64,000 bases of DNA from Robbsia betulipollinis (GTDB lineage: Bacteria; Pseudomonadota; Gammaproteobacteria; Burkholderiales; Burkholderiaceae): the NCBI RefSeq assembly GCF_026624755.1, contig NZ_JAPMXC010000001.1, positions 372,001 through 436,000 of the forward strand, read 5' to 3'. Numbering within the stretch: the first letter of the stretch is position 1; every line of letters begins with the position of its first letter. A model generated the notes under the pieces. The model made no database searches and was not told where the DNA came from. It saw nothing but the letters and a program-made list of their open reading frames with translations. The position numbers and the translations under genes were made by a program. This document shows, piece by piece, positions 51,806 to 61,218 of this stretch.

Positions 51806-52921
51806 TCAAACCATCTGCTTGATGATGGCCAGGAGTTTCTTCGCATAGTGCGGGTCGGTGGCGTAACCCGCCTTCTGCATGCCGTTCGCGAAACCGCTCG
51901 CGGTATTGGAGGCGCGCAGCGCCGGCTGATACCGGCTGTTGCCCTTCAGGACCTTCGCGTAATCCTCGAGCGCTTCCTGGTACGAGCCGTACGAACGGAA
52001 GGTCTCCTGGACCCGGTGCGGCTGGCCGTGGACGTATTCGGTGGTGGTCGCCGTCACGGTCGGGCCGTTCCAGTCGCTTCCCGCCTTCACGCCCAGCACG
52101 TTATGGCTGTGGCTGCCGCCCGCGCCGCGGATCTCGCTCTTGCCCCAGCCGGATTCGAGCGCGACCTGCGACAGAATGAAATGCGCCGGAATGCCGGTCG
52201 CCCGGCTGGCGGCCTGGGCCGCCGGCGACAGTTTTTCGATAAAGGCGTTGACGTGGTCGGACTTGCTGTTGCCGCGCAGCGGTGCCACGGCGCTCAACGA
52301 ATAAGGATTGGCGGAACGCAGAGAAGCCGTGCCGGAGACATCGCCATATGCCTGCGCGCGGCCATCCAGGCCGTTCGCGGCGTTGCCGGCGATGTCACCC
52401 GCTCGCTTTCCCATTCCGCCCAATACGTTTCCCAGGCCGTCTCCCGTGCCGCCCGTGGACCCGTCGGCGGCCGCGTTCGCCGACGCACCGCCGATGCCGC
52501 CGCGTCCGGCGTCCGCCGCACCCGCCGCACCCGCCGCACCCGCCAGGCCGCCCGCTCCCGCGCCGCCATGGCCGCCGAGGCGATCCGCGCCGCCGAGTTG
52601 CTTCAACAGGCTGTCGGCCAGGCCCATGCCCTTGCCCGAGAGCTGCTGCGACAGTTGACCGTCGAGCATCGAGGTATAGGTCTTGCCGTCCTGGCTGTCG
52701 AGCACGCCTTCGGACGGCGTCGCGTCGCGCATGCTCTTGAGCATCATCTGCAGGAAGGACGCGTCGATCTGCTTGGCGACCGTTTTCGCCGCGGCGTTCG
52801 GGTCGTCCCGCGCGGTGCGCCGCAAGGCGTCGAACCCCTGGGTGTCGAGCGAGAAACGCTGCGTCAGGTCCGAGGCAGCCCCGCCCATGCCGCCCATGCC
52901 CGCCGTTTTCATATCGTTCAT
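51806..52921 (-). CDS. flgJ: Flagellar rod-cap protein and peptidoglycan hydrolase FlgJ
   Basis: 371 residues. N-terminal rod-capping domain (~35-115; 'IDASFLQMMLKSMRDATPSE'), a long Gly/Ala-rich linker (~118-200), and a C-terminal glucosaminidase domain ('FILSQVALESGWGKSEIRGA', with the catalytic Glu in LESGWG). Dual-domain FlgJ is typical of beta- and gammaproteobacteria. Start overlaps the flgI stop by one base (TGATG). Confidence 0.96.
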   Translation of the reverse strand: MNDMKTAGMGGMGGAASDLTQRFSLDTQGFDALRRTARDDPNAAAKTVAKQIDASFLQMMLKSMRDATPSEGVLDSQDGKTYTSMLDGQLSQQLSGKGMGLADSLLKQLGGADRLGGHGGAGAGGLAGAAGAAGAADAGRGGIGGASANAAADGSTGGTGDGLGNVLGGMGKRAGDIAGNAANGLDGRAQAYGDVSGTASLRSANPYSLSAVAPLRGNSKSDHVNAFIEKLSPAAQAASRATGIPAHFILSQVALESGWGKSEIRGAGGSHSHNVLGVKAGSDWNGPTVTATTTEYVHGQPHRVQETFRSYGSYQEALEDYAKVLKGNSRYQPALRASNTASGFANGMQKAGYATDPHYAKKLLAIIKQMV

Positions 52922-54177
52922 CAGATAATCTCCAAATCCGCGTTGAGCGCGCCCGCCGCTTTCATCGCCTGCAAAATCGACATCAGATCGCCCGGCGTCG
53001 CGCCCAATGCGTTCAATCCCTTGACCACCTCGGCCAGCGAGGCACCCGGGCCGATCACCCGCAACGCGCCCGGTTCCTGCTTGACCTGGATGGTCGACTG
53101 TTGCGTGGTGGTGGTCGTGCCGCCGCTGCTCAACGCATTTGGCTGGCTGACCGAGGGCGTGGTGTTGACGATCACCGACAGGTTGCCGTGCGCGACGGCG
53201 CAGACCTGCAACGTCACCATCCGGTTCATCACGATCGAACCCGTGCGGGCGTTGAGCACCACCTTCGCGTTGCCGATCTGCGGCGTGACGTCGACATCCT
53301 CGATGCCGGCCAGGAAGGCGACCTGCTGGTTGGGGTCGAGCGGCGGACGCAGCGCGACGGTGCGCCCGTCGAGCGCGCTCGCCGTGCCTTGCCCGAAGCG
53401 CGTGTTCACGGCGTTGGTGATGCGCATGACGTTGTCGAAGCTCGTATCGTTGAGCTCGAGCCGCACGATGCCGTCGGCCGCGAGATTGGTCGGCACGGCG
53501 CGCTCGACGATCGCGCCACCGCTGATCCGCCCCACCGACAGATGATTGATCTGCACCGAACTGCCGTTCGCGCTGGCGCCGGCGCCGCCGATCAGCAGAT
53601 TGCCCTGGGCGATCGCGTAGACCTGGCCGTCCGCGCCCTTGAGCGGCGTCATCAGCAAGGTGCCGCCGCGCAGGCTCTTCGCGTTGCCGAGCGAGGAGAC
53701 GGTGATGTCGATCGCCTGCCCCGGACGCACGAAGGACGGCAAGGCGGCGGTCACCATCACCGCGGCGACGTTTTTCAGCTGCATGCCGCTGCCGCTCGGC
53801 AGCGTGACGCCGAGTTGCGACAGCATGCTCGACAAGCTTTGCACGGTGAACGGCGTCTGCGTGGTCTGGTCGCCCGTACCGTCGAGGCCGACGATCAGGC
53901 CATAGCCGATCAGCGGATTGTCGCGCACGCCCTGGATCGAGGCCAGATCGCGCACGCGCTCGGCATGCGCGGGCACCGTCGAGAGGACCAGCAGCAGCGC
54001 GGCCGCGATCAGCGACCCCGCCCAGACCGAGCCGGACACGGAAGTGGGCAGGCCGTGCACCAGCAGCCGCGCCAGACGCACGGGCAGCGAGCGCCGCACG
54101 AGGCGCGCCAGGACGGACGGGCGCGCGCCGCGCGCGCGCCGGGAGGGAACGGTGGACGTGGACACGTGATTGCTCAT
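52921..54177 (-). CDS. flgI: Flagellar P-ring protein FlgI
   Basis: 418 residues, longer than the usual 365-390. The mature part is standard ('[20 protein letters not shown]', '[13 protein letters not shown]'-like, '[10 protein letters not shown]', C-terminal '[20 protein letters not shown]'). The excess is at the N terminus: about 72 residues precede the signal cleavage site (Val-Pro-Ala-His-Ala), with an Arg-rich stretch of ~50 before the hydrophobic core. The gene begins 7 bases after flgG; flgH, which normally lies between them, is absent. Confidence 0.95.
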   Translation of the reverse strand: MSNHVSTSTVPSRRARGARPSVLARLVRRSLPVRLARLLVHGLPTSVSGSVWAGSLIAAALLLVLSTVPAHAERVRDLASIQGVRDNPLIGYGLIVGLDGTGDQTTQTPFTVQSLSSMLSQLGVTLPSGSGMQLKNVAAVMVTAALPSFVRPGQAIDITVSSLGNAKSLRGGTLLMTPLKGADGQVYAIAQGNLLIGGAGASANGSSVQINHLSVGRISGGAIVERAVPTNLAADGIVRLELNDTSFDNVMRITNAVNTRFGQGTASALDGRTVALRPPLDPNQQVAFLAGIEDVDVTPQIGNAKVVLNARTGSIVMNRMVTLQVCAVAHGNLSVIVNTTPSVSQPNALSSGGTTTTTQQSTIQVKQEPGALRVIGPGASLAEVVKGLNALGATPGDLMSILQAMKAAGALNADLEII

Positions 54178-54184
54178 GCCGGAA

Positions 54185-54973
54185 TCAGACGCTCAACTGG
54201 CTGAGCGTCTGCAGCATCTGATCCGACGTCTGCACCGCCTTGCTGTTGATCTCGTAGGCGCGCTGCGTCTGGATCATGTTGACCAGCTCCTCCACGACGT
54301 TGACGTTCGACGCCTCCACATAGCCCTGGTTCAGCGTTCCCGCGCCGTTCACGCCCGGGGCGGTGGTGTTGACCGCGCCCGAGGACTGCGTCTCGGCGAA
54401 CAGATTGTTGCCCAACGCTTCCAGCCCGGTCGGATTGATGAATTGCGCGAGCTGCACCTGGCCGACCTGGACCGTCGCCGCCGAACCCTGCTGCGTCACC
54501 GACACCACGCCGTCGTTGGACACCGTGAACGACGTCGAATTCTGCGGAATCGTCACCGCCGGCAGCACCGGGTAGCCCGCGGCGGTCACCAGCTGGCCGT
54601 TCTGGTTGGTCTGGAAGGAGCCGTCGCGGGTGTACGCCGTCGTGCCGTCCGGCATCTGCACCTGGAAGAAACCCTGGCCATTGATCGCGATGTCCTTCGA
54701 GTTGCCGGTTTGCTGCATGTTGCCCTGCGTGTATAGGCGCTCGCTGGCCACCTGGTGCACGCCGGTACCCATTTGCAGGCCGGACGGCAACGTCGTGTCC
54801 TGGCTGGACGCGGCGCCCGGCTGGCGCACCGTCTGATAGAGCAGGTCGCTGAACACCGCACGCGAACCCTTGAAGCCGGTCGTGTTGACGTTGGCCAGGT
54901 TGTTCGAGATGGTGTCCATCTGCGACTGCTGGGCATTCATGCCGGTGGCGGCGATATACAGAGAGCGATTCAT
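54185..54973 (-). CDS. flgG: Flagellar distal rod protein FlgG
   Basis: 262 residues, usual length. '[20 protein letters not shown]', '[20 protein letters not shown]' at the N terminus and '[20 protein letters not shown]', '[10 protein letters not shown]' at the C terminus. Preceded by flgF and directly followed by flgI. Confidence 0.98.
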   Translation of the reverse strand: MNRSLYIAATGMNAQQSQMDTISNNLANVNTTGFKGSRAVFSDLLYQTVRQPGAASSQDTTLPSGLQMGTGVHQVASERLYTQGNMQQTGNSKDIAINGQGFFQVQMPDGTTAYTRDGSFQTNQNGQLVTAAGYPVLPAVTIPQNSTSFTVSNDGVVSVTQQGSAATVQVGQVQLAQFINPTGLEALGNNLFAETQSSGAVNTTAPGVNGAGTLNQGYVEASNVNVVEELVNMIQTQRAYEINSKAVQTSDQMLQTLSQLSV

Positions 54974-55090
54974 GGCGTCGTGGTGGTCGCGAGTGATACG
55001 GTGTCGAATCTTGGCGGCGTCTGGCGCCGGCTTGTTGCGGGACTGCTTGCATCGGATGTTGCGGGGACGCCGCGCGTCCGATACCTAACT

Positions 55091-55837
55091 TCAGCCGCTG
55101 AAATTCAGCAGTTGGTTCGCCGACTGTTCATTCGTCGACGCCATGTCGAGCATCTTCATGTGCATCTGGAAGCTTCTCGCGTTATCGATCATGGCCACCA
55201 TCGCCTGCACGGTATTCACATTGCTGCCCTCGAGCGAACCGGGGGCGACCTGCACGGTCGCGTCGGCGCTCAGCGCGCTGCCGTCCGCGGTCCGGAACAG
55301 GCCGTCGTCGCCGCGCTTCAACGCGACGTTCGACGGCTTCACCAGCTTGATCGTGTCGACCACCGTCGCCGTGTTGCCGGCGCCGCTGAACGACGAAATC
55401 GTGCCGTCGTTCGCGATATCGAGCTTCGCGCCCGGCGGAATCGCGATCGGGCCGCCCTTGCCCATGATCTGCTGCCCCTGACCGTTCACCAGCTGACCGC
55501 TCTGGTCCACGTGCAGATTGCCGGCGCGGGTATAGGCTTCGTCGCCGTTGGTGGTCTGCACCGCGATCCAGCCGTCGCCCTGGATCGCGACGTCCAGCGG
55601 ATTGCCGGTGCGGTCGATCGGACCCGGAGTGAAATCCGTGCCCGGGTTGCTGGTCAGCGCGAAGGTCCGCGTGGTGGCGCCGCCGCTCGTCGCGGTTTCC
55701 AGCGGCACCGAGCGGTACGACGACAACTGCGCGCGAAAGCCCGCCGTCGAGGCGTTGGCCAGGTTGTTGGCGATGCTCGCCTGTTGATCGAGCGCCTGTG
55801 AGGCCCCGCTCATCGCCGTATAGATCAGCTTGTCCAT
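55091..55837 (-). CDS. flgF: Flagellar proximal rod protein FlgF
   Basis: 248 residues. 'DKLIYTAMSGASQALDQQAS' and 'IANNLANASTAGFRAQLSSY' are FlgF-type N-terminal motifs; C terminus 'EGSNVNTVQAMVAMIDNARS'. 117 bases separate it from flgG. Confidence 0.97.
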   Translation of the reverse strand: MDKLIYTAMSGASQALDQQASIANNLANASTAGFRAQLSSYRSVPLETATSGGATTRTFALTSNPGTDFTPGPIDRTGNPLDVAIQGDGWIAVQTTNGDEAYTRAGNLHVDQSGQLVNGQGQQIMGKGGPIAIPPGAKLDIANDGTISSFSGAGNTATVVDTIKLVKPSNVALKRGDDGLFRTADGSALSADATVQVAPGSLEGSNVNTVQAMVAMIDNARSFQMHMKMLDMASTNEQSANQLLNFSG

Positions 55838-55918
55838 GTCCTCTTCGCCGCTCCGCTCGGGCGCGCGCCGCGCGCCCTATGTGATGGATTCAGGGGCCTG
55901 CAAAACGTCACGGACGCG

Positions 55919-57166
55919 TCACAGATTCATCAGGGTCTGGTCGACCGACTGCTGCGTCTTGATGGTCTGCGCGTTCGCCTGGTAGTACCGCTGCGCCGTG
56001 ATCAGGTCGACCAGCGACGACGTCAGATCGACGTTCGAGGCTTCGGTCGCACCCGACTTCAGATTGCCCAGCGCACCGGTGCCCGCCACGCCCACCTGCG
56101 GCTGCCCGGACGACGCGCTTTCGGCGAAGACGTTGTTGCCCAGGTTCACCAGGCCGCCCTCGTTGGCGAAGCTCGCCAGCGACACCTGGCCGAGCGTCGC
56201 GCTCTGCCCGTTCGAGTAGGTGCCCATCAGCTTGCCGGAATTGTCGATCGAGAACGACGACAGCGACCCCGCCGAGCAGCCGTCGCTGGTCACCGAGGTG
56301 GCGGCGAAATCGCTGCCGAACTGGGTGGTCTTCGACAGGTCGAGCTTGATCGGCTGCGACGCGGTCGCGCCCTTGGGCATCGACAGCGTGATGTTCGACA
56401 GGCCGTTGCCGACCACCTTGCCGCTCTGGTCGAACGACAATTGCGCGATCGTCTTGGGGGCGGAGCCCGCGGAATAGCCCACCGGCGCGCCGTCCATGCT
56501 GCCATAGACGTTCCAGCTCGACGGCTGGCCGTTGGTGGCCGGCTCCTTGACGTAATACATGTTCAGCGTGTGCGCGTTGCCGAGCGAATCGAAGATCTGC
56601 GCGGTGGTCGCATTGTTGTACGTCGCGGTGTTGCTCGCGTTGAACGGCTTTTCCGCGGGCGGCTTGCTGCTGGCGTTCAGGTTGGCCTCGCTGTTGACCT
56701 TGGTCGACATCGACGGCGGAATCGAGCCGCTCGGAATCGACAAAGGCACCGGCGCGGACGTATTCAGCACGCCCTTCGCATCCGCCGCATAGCCCATCAG
56801 GTTCAGGCCCTGCGCGTTGACGATCTTGCCGCCCGCGTCGAGCGAGAACTGGCCGTTGCGCGTATAGCTCTTCGCGCCCGCGGCGTTCGCCGTCTGGAAG
56901 AAACCGTTGCCGTTGATCGCCATGTCGAGCGTCTGGCCGGTTTCGCTGATGGTACCCTGCGTGAATTTTTCGGTGATCTTCGACACGCTGGTGCCGATGC
57001 CGGGACCGTTGTTCATGCTGGTATGCATCGCCGTCGCGTACAGGGCGGCGAACTGTGCGCCGCTTTGCTTGTAGCCGACGGTGTTGGCGTTCGAAATATT
57101 GTTGCCGATCACGTCGAGATCGCTCGACGCGGCCGACAGACCGCTCAGTGCCTGGGAATATGCCAT
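55919..57166 (-). CDS. flgE: Flagellar hook protein FlgE
   Basis: 415 residues. N terminus 'YSQALSGLSAASSDLDVIGN' and 'ISNANTVGYKQSGAQFAALY', central D1/D2 hook region, C terminus 'EASNVDLTSSLVDLITAQRY'. Polymerises into the universal-joint hook. AGGA about nine bases before the ATG. Confidence 0.98.
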   Translation of the reverse strand: MAYSQALSGLSAASSDLDVIGNNISNANTVGYKQSGAQFAALYATAMHTSMNNGPGIGTSVSKITEKFTQGTISETGQTLDMAINGNGFFQTANAAGAKSYTRNGQFSLDAGGKIVNAQGLNLMGYAADAKGVLNTSAPVPLSIPSGSIPPSMSTKVNSEANLNASSKPPAEKPFNASNTATYNNATTAQIFDSLGNAHTLNMYYVKEPATNGQPSSWNVYGSMDGAPVGYSAGSAPKTIAQLSFDQSGKVVGNGLSNITLSMPKGATASQPIKLDLSKTTQFGSDFAATSVTSDGCSAGSLSSFSIDNSGKLMGTYSNGQSATLGQVSLASFANEGGLVNLGNNVFAESASSGQPQVGVAGTGALGNLKSGATEASNVDLTSSLVDLITAQRYYQANAQTIKTQQSVDQTLMNL

Positions 57167-57196
57167 GGTGGTGTTTCCTGACGAACGTGAAAGACG

Positions 57197-58048
57197 TTAG
57201 AGAATTTGCGCGACGCTGGACAGACTCGTCGTTGCGCCGTTGCCGAGCATGAGACCGGCGGTGCCGTTCGGCTGCTGCACGATGCTGTTGACCTTCGACT
57301 GGGACAGCGCCGTCGCGCTGACCGGGTCCGCCCCGTTCGACGCCGAGACCTTGAAGGTGTACGAGCCGTCCGCCACGGTCTTGCCGGTATCGTCCTTGCC
57401 GTCCCAGCTCAATGGCGTCATGCCGGTTTCCTTCGACTCCAGCGCCATCGAGCGCACCGGATGGCCGCCCGCGTCGACGACCGTGACCTTTACCGCCGAG
57501 GCGGGCGCCGTCAATTGCATGCCGAAGGCGCTCGCCTTGCCCGCGGCCACCTGGATGCCGTTGCCGTTCGCCAGCACGCTCTTGCCGATCAGCGCGCTGG
57601 CCGAGACCTGCTGCGTCGCGTTCAGTTGCGTGGCCAGCGAGCTGAGCGTCGTGTTCAGTCCGGCGATGCCCGACACCGTATTGATCTGCGCCAGCTGCGA
57701 GGTCATCTGCGAGCTGTCCATCGGGTTCGTCGGGTCCTGGTTCTTCATTTCCGTGGTCAGCAGCTTCATGAAGGTCGACTGCATGTCGGCCGCGCTCTTC
57801 GTCGAGCCCGGCGCGCCGGTCGACTTCGACAACGCGCCCGCCGCGCCGCCCAGCGCTTCGCCCAGGCCCGCGGCACCCGCCTCGGGGGCGGCGCCCGGCG
57901 CGCCGGCGGCGGCGACCGCGCCGGCCGCGGCGGCGGCGCCGGCCTGATCCTCGGCGCTGCGGCCGGCGGACCGGCCGTTGACGGCATTGAGCACCGCCTT
58001 GGGCACCGCGCTGTTCGTCACCGCACTACTGCTGCTGATCGTGTCCAT
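57197..58048 (-). CDS. flgD: Flagellar hook-cap/scaffold protein FlgD
   Basis: 283 residues. N-terminal export/cap region with 'QSTFMKLLTTEMKNQDPTNP' and 'MDSSQMTSQLAQINTVSGIA', then the Ig-like FlgD_ig domain ('GKTVADGSYTFKVSASNGAD'). An Ala/Gly-rich insert lies at about 35-75. AGGAG ribosome site. Confidence 0.96.
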   Translation of the reverse strand: MDTISSSSAVTNSAVPKAVLNAVNGRSAGRSAEDQAGAAAAAGAVAAAGAPGAAPEAGAAGLGEALGGAAGALSKSTGAPGSTKSAADMQSTFMKLLTTEMKNQDPTNPMDSSQMTSQLAQINTVSGIAGLNTTLSSLATQLNATQQVSASALIGKSVLANGNGIQVAAGKASAFGMQLTAPASAVKVTVVDAGGHPVRSMALESKETGMTPLSWDGKDDTGKTVADGSYTFKVSASNGADPVSATALSQSKVNSIVQQPNGTAGLMLGNGATTSLSSVAQIL

Positions 58049-58066
58049 CCGTCAAGCTCCTAAACT

Positions 58067-58507
58067 TCATTGTCCGAGGGTCAGCGTCTTGAGCATCAGA
58101 CTCTTCGCCGTGTTCATCGATTCGACGTTGGCCTGGTAGGACTTCGACGCCGAGATCATGTTGACCATCTCGCGCACCGGGTCCACGTTCGGCATCGTCA
58201 CGTAGCCGTCGCCGTTCGCCGCCTGGTTGGTCGGGTCGTACACCATCTTCATCGGCGACGGGTCGTCGATGACGCCGGTCACCTTGACGCCGCCGATCGC
58301 CGACGGCCCCACCTGCCCCGTTCCCCCCGGCTGCCGCGCGTTGAGCGGCGCGACGGCGAACACCACCTGCTTCGCCACGTAGGGCTTGCCGTCCGGACCG
58401 GCGACGCTGTCGACGTTCGCCAGGTTGCTGGCGGTCGTGTTCAGACGCTGGGATTCGGCGTTCATCGCCGAACCGGCCACCTGGAAGATACTCATCATCG
58501 AAGACAT
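58067..58507 (-). CDS. flgC: Flagellar proximal rod protein FlgC
   Basis: 146 residues. '[20 protein letters not shown]', '[20 protein letters not shown]' and the C-terminal '[20 protein letters not shown]' define FlgC. 85 bases after flgB. Confidence 0.97.
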   Translation of the reverse strand: MSSMMSIFQVAGSAMNAESQRLNTTASNLANVDSVAGPDGKPYVAKQVVFAVAPLNARQPGGTGQVGPSAIGGVKVTGVIDDPSPMKMVYDPTNQAANGDGYVTMPNVDPVREMVNMISASKSYQANVESMNTAKSLMLKTLTLGQ

Positions 58508-58592
58508 CGCACCGCTCCTTCTCCATTAGTACGTCCTGCATCGTCACGGCGATACCACCGGCCCGGAACCGGGCTGCGTCGCCGGCCCGTTC

Positions 58593-59081
58593 TCAGGAAC
58601 CGCCCGATACCGCCGCGAGCATCGTCTTGACCTGCTGATTGATGACCGTCAGCCCGGTTTCGTAATGCAGCGCGTTGTCGGCGAAGTTGACGCGCTCCGA
58701 ATCGAGTTCGACGGTGTTGCCGTCGAGGCTGGGCTGGTTCGGGACGCGATACTGCGGCGTGCCGTACACGGCGCCCGACGCCATCGCGGCGGCGGCGGAG
58801 CCGGCGACGCCCGCGAGATGTCCCGCATGCGTCGCCGTCATCGGCAGACTGCCGCCCACGTAACTGCTGCCGCCGCGCGCATCCGCGCTGGAGAGCGTCG
58901 TCCCGCCCGCGGCGCCCTGACTGCCGAGCGCGCGGTTCAGCGAGCTGGCGAAATCGACGTCGCGCGCCTTGTAGTTCGGCGTGTCGACGTTCGCGATGTT
59001 TTCGGACGCCAGTTGCTGCCGGTACGCGCGCAGATCCAGCGCCTGCCGTCCGAAATTGAATTCCGCATCGAGTTTGTCCAT
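58593..59081 (-). CDS. flgB: Flagellar proximal rod protein FlgB
   Basis: 162 residues from the ATG at 59081, with GGAG upstream. 'ALDLRAYRQQLASENIANVD' and 'TPNYKARDVDFASSLNRAL' are typical; C terminus 'NFADNALHYETGLTVINQQV'. A longer upstream open frame (to 59696) is antisense to flgA and is not used. First gene of flgBCDEFGIJKL. Confidence 0.97.
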   Translation of the reverse strand: MDKLDAEFNFGRQALDLRAYRQQLASENIANVDTPNYKARDVDFASSLNRALGSQGAAGGTTLSSADARGGSSYVGGSLPMTATHAGHLAGVAGSAAAAMASGAVYGTPQYRVPNQPSLDGNTVELDSERVNFADNALHYETGLTVINQQVKTMLAAVSGGS

Positions 59082-59256
59082 CGCCCGCTCCGTTGCACAT
59101 GCACGCTGGGTAAGCCTTTCCAGCCATGGATGAGATGCTACGCGCGAGCCGAATCGGCAAATGAGGAAACAAGAGGGTGTTGGTCGTTCAATTCGCCCGA
59201 TGCAATGCGACGGGCGCTGCCTAGAATGCGTTCTATTGGAAAAACCGGAGTTCCCC

Positions 59257-60123
59257 ATGGCCGTGGTTCGGACCGACAGCACGATCGCCCCCCGGGCCGA
59301 TCGCACGACGCACAGGGCGGCGAACGCCCTGCGCTCGCTGCATGGGCTGGCACATCGTGGCATGCGGGCGGCACGGCGGATCGTGGCGTGCTCGCTGGCG
59401 CCGGTGCTGCTCGTGGCACTGCCGTGCCTCGGCATGCAGCCGGCCCTGGCCGCGAATGGCGCCGGCGTGGGGGCGGAGCCCGGCGGGCTGCTGGCCGACG
59501 GCGGACAGAATTTCGAACTGGTGAAGGACGCGGCGTTGAGTTTCCTGGTGCAGCAGACCGAGGGTCTGCCGGGCAAGGTCACGATCAGCCTGGTGTCGGC
59601 CGCGCCGCGCGGGCTGACGACCTGCGGCGCGCTCGAACCCTTCGTGCCGCCGGGCGTACGGCTCTGGGGACGCGCGATGGTCGGCGTGCGCTGCAATGGC
59701 GAGCGGCCCTGGACGATCTATCTGCAGGCGCGCATCGGCGTGATCGGCGATTACTTCGTCGCCGCGCGCACCCTGAACGTCGGCGACACGATCGGCGCGC
59801 AGGATCTCGAACCGCGTCATGGCGACCTGACGGCGCTGCCGGCCACCCTCGTCACGAACCCGAGCCAGGTAGTGGGCGCCATCACCAACAACGCCGTCAC
59901 CGCCGGTTTTCCGCTGCGCTCGGACATGGTGCACGCAGCGCTGGCGATCCGCTACGGCCAGCAGGTGCGGGTCGTCGCCCGCGGCGACGGCTTCGCGGTG
60001 TCGTCGGAAGGCAGCGCGCTGGCGAACGCCGCGGTCGGCCAGTCGGTGCGGGTACGCACCGCGTCCGGCACCGTCATCAGCGGCATCGCGCAAGCGGATA
60101 CGTCCGTCGAGGTGTCCATGTAA
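59257..60123 (+). CDS. flgA: Flagellar P-ring assembly chaperone FlgA
   Basis: 288 residues from the ATG at 59257 (GGAG seven bases upstream). Long Arg-rich signal to about residue 65 (Pro-Ala-Leu-Ala-Ala), then a SAF domain and C-terminal 'VVGAITNNAVTAGFPLRSDM' and 'VRVVARGDGFAVSSEGSALA', the FlgA signature. A periplasmic chaperone for FlgI. Divergent from flgB across 175 bases. The very extended signal peptide parallels that of FlgI. Confidence 0.95.
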   Translation: MAVVRTDSTIAPRADRTTHRAANALRSLHGLAHRGMRAARRIVACSLAPVLLVALPCLGMQPALAANGAGVGAEPGGLLADGGQNFELVKDAALSFLVQQTEGLPGKVTISLVSAAPRGLTTCGALEPFVPPGVRLWGRAMVGVRCNGERPWTIYLQARIGVIGDYFVAARTLNVGDTIGAQDLEPRHGDLTALPATLVTNPSQVVGAITNNAVTAGFPLRSDMVHAALAIRYGQQVRVVARGDGFAVSSEGSALANAAVGQSVRVRTASGTVISGIAQADTSVEVSM

Positions 60124-60200
60124 CGGCGCCCTCCGCCCCCTTCACCGGCCCACGTGGCCGGCGCCGCCGCTGGTGCGTCGGTAAAAGATGCGATATTTGT

Positions 60201-60227
60201 TAAAGTTCGACCCAGGGCCGCCGTTAA
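60201..60227 (+). promoter_or_regulatory. Sigma-28 (FliA) promoter of flgMN
   Basis: TAAA at 60201-60204, exactly 15 bases, then GCCGTTAA at 60220-60227; the consensus is TAAA-N15-GCCGATAA. It lies 28 bases before the flgM start codon. flgM is a classic sigma-28-dependent gene, giving feedback control. Confidence 0.88.
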
Positions 60228-60254
60228 AGGAAGTACATCCCCTGGGGAAATGCT

Positions 60255-60623
60255 GTGAAACTTGACAACTCTTCCATACCGAATCTCCCGGCCTCTGCGA
60301 TGCAGAAGGCCGGCGCCTCCTCTGCCGGCACGCAAGGCAATACGCTCACGGGCACCATGCTGTCGGGCAGCAATCCGGCGAACGGCAGCTCCTGGGCCGC
60401 CGCCACCGTTGTTTCCTCGCCACTGTCCGGCATGTCGGGCAGCGGCAACGTGCATCTATCGCCGTTTTCCTCGCAACTGCGGGCCTCGGCGAGCGACCCG
60501 AGCGGCGATATCGACATGGCGCGCGTCGCGGCGCTGCGGGCGTCGATCGCCGACGGTTCGTACAACGTCGACCCCGCGCGGATCGCCGACGGCATGCTCA
60601 GTTCGGCGCAGGAACTCTTCTAA
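60255..60623 (+). CDS. flgM: Anti-sigma-28 factor FlgM
   Basis: 122 residues with a GTG start at 60255 (GGGGA seven bases upstream). The first 80 residues are disordered and Ser/Gly-rich; the C-terminal sigma-binding part 'DIDMARVAALRASIADGSYN' and 'VDPARIADGMLSSAQELF' is diagnostic. It holds FliA inactive until exported through the finished hook. Confidence 0.95.
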   Translation: MKLDNSSIPNLPASAMQKAGASSAGTQGNTLTGTMLSGSNPANGSSWAAATVVSSPLSGMSGSGNVHLSPFSSQLRASASDPSGDIDMARVAALRASIADGSYNVDPARIADGMLSSAQELF

Positions 60624-60644
60624 TCTCCAAATCCACGCCCTGCC

Positions 60645-61097
60645 ATGACGACTTCCGCAACGATTTCCGCGCCGCCGCCCGACTTTCCCGCGCTGCTCAC
60701 CCTGCTCGACGACGAATGCGGCACGCTCGAAGCGTTCGTCGTCGCGCTCGACGAAGAGCAGCACACGCTGTCGCGCAGTGCCGACGTCAGCGCGTTGCCG
60801 GCGATCGTCGCGCGCAAGAGCGAACTGTACGGGCGACTGCAGACGCTGGGCAGGGCGCGCAGCGCCTGGCTGAGCGGCAACCGGCTGGCCGACATGGCGG
60901 ACACGGTCGCCCGTTCTCCCGAGGTGGGCGCACGCTGGTCCAACGTCGTCGCACTTGCGAAGACGGCGCGGCGCACCAACGAAACCAATGGCCGGCTGGT
61001 GCGCACGCGCATGACCTATAACAAGAGCGCGCTCGACGCGATCCGCGGCGCACACGGCAAGGCGCCGGCGGTCTACGGCGCGGACGGGCGTTTCTGA
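60645..61097 (+). CDS. flgN: Flagellar export chaperone FlgN
   Basis: 150 residues, mostly helical. 'LLTLLDDECGTLEAFVVALD' and 'QHTLSRSADVSALPAIVARK', C terminus 'RTNETNGRLVRTRMTYNKSA', match FlgN, the chaperone of FlgK and FlgL. 21 bases after flgM. Confidence 0.93.
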   Translation: MTTSATISAPPPDFPALLTLLDDECGTLEAFVVALDEEQHTLSRSADVSALPAIVARKSELYGRLQTLGRARSAWLSGNRLADMADTVARSPEVGARWSNVVALAKTARRTNETNGRLVRTRMTYNKSALDAIRGAHGKAPAVYGADGRF

Positions 61098-61218
61098 ACG
61101 CCGGTTGAAGCGTGCGGCGCCTTGGCGCCAGCCCTGGGTTGCGCGTCACGGGGGGACGATCCCCGCCCGACGCACGCGCGCCATTCCGGAACTCCGGTAA
61201 TCTGACATCTTCCTGAGA

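Noticed and set aside
61110-61135. GGCGCC-TT-GGCGCC repeat after flgN
   Set aside because: Short direct/inverted GC palindrome without a U-run; expected by chance in this composition.
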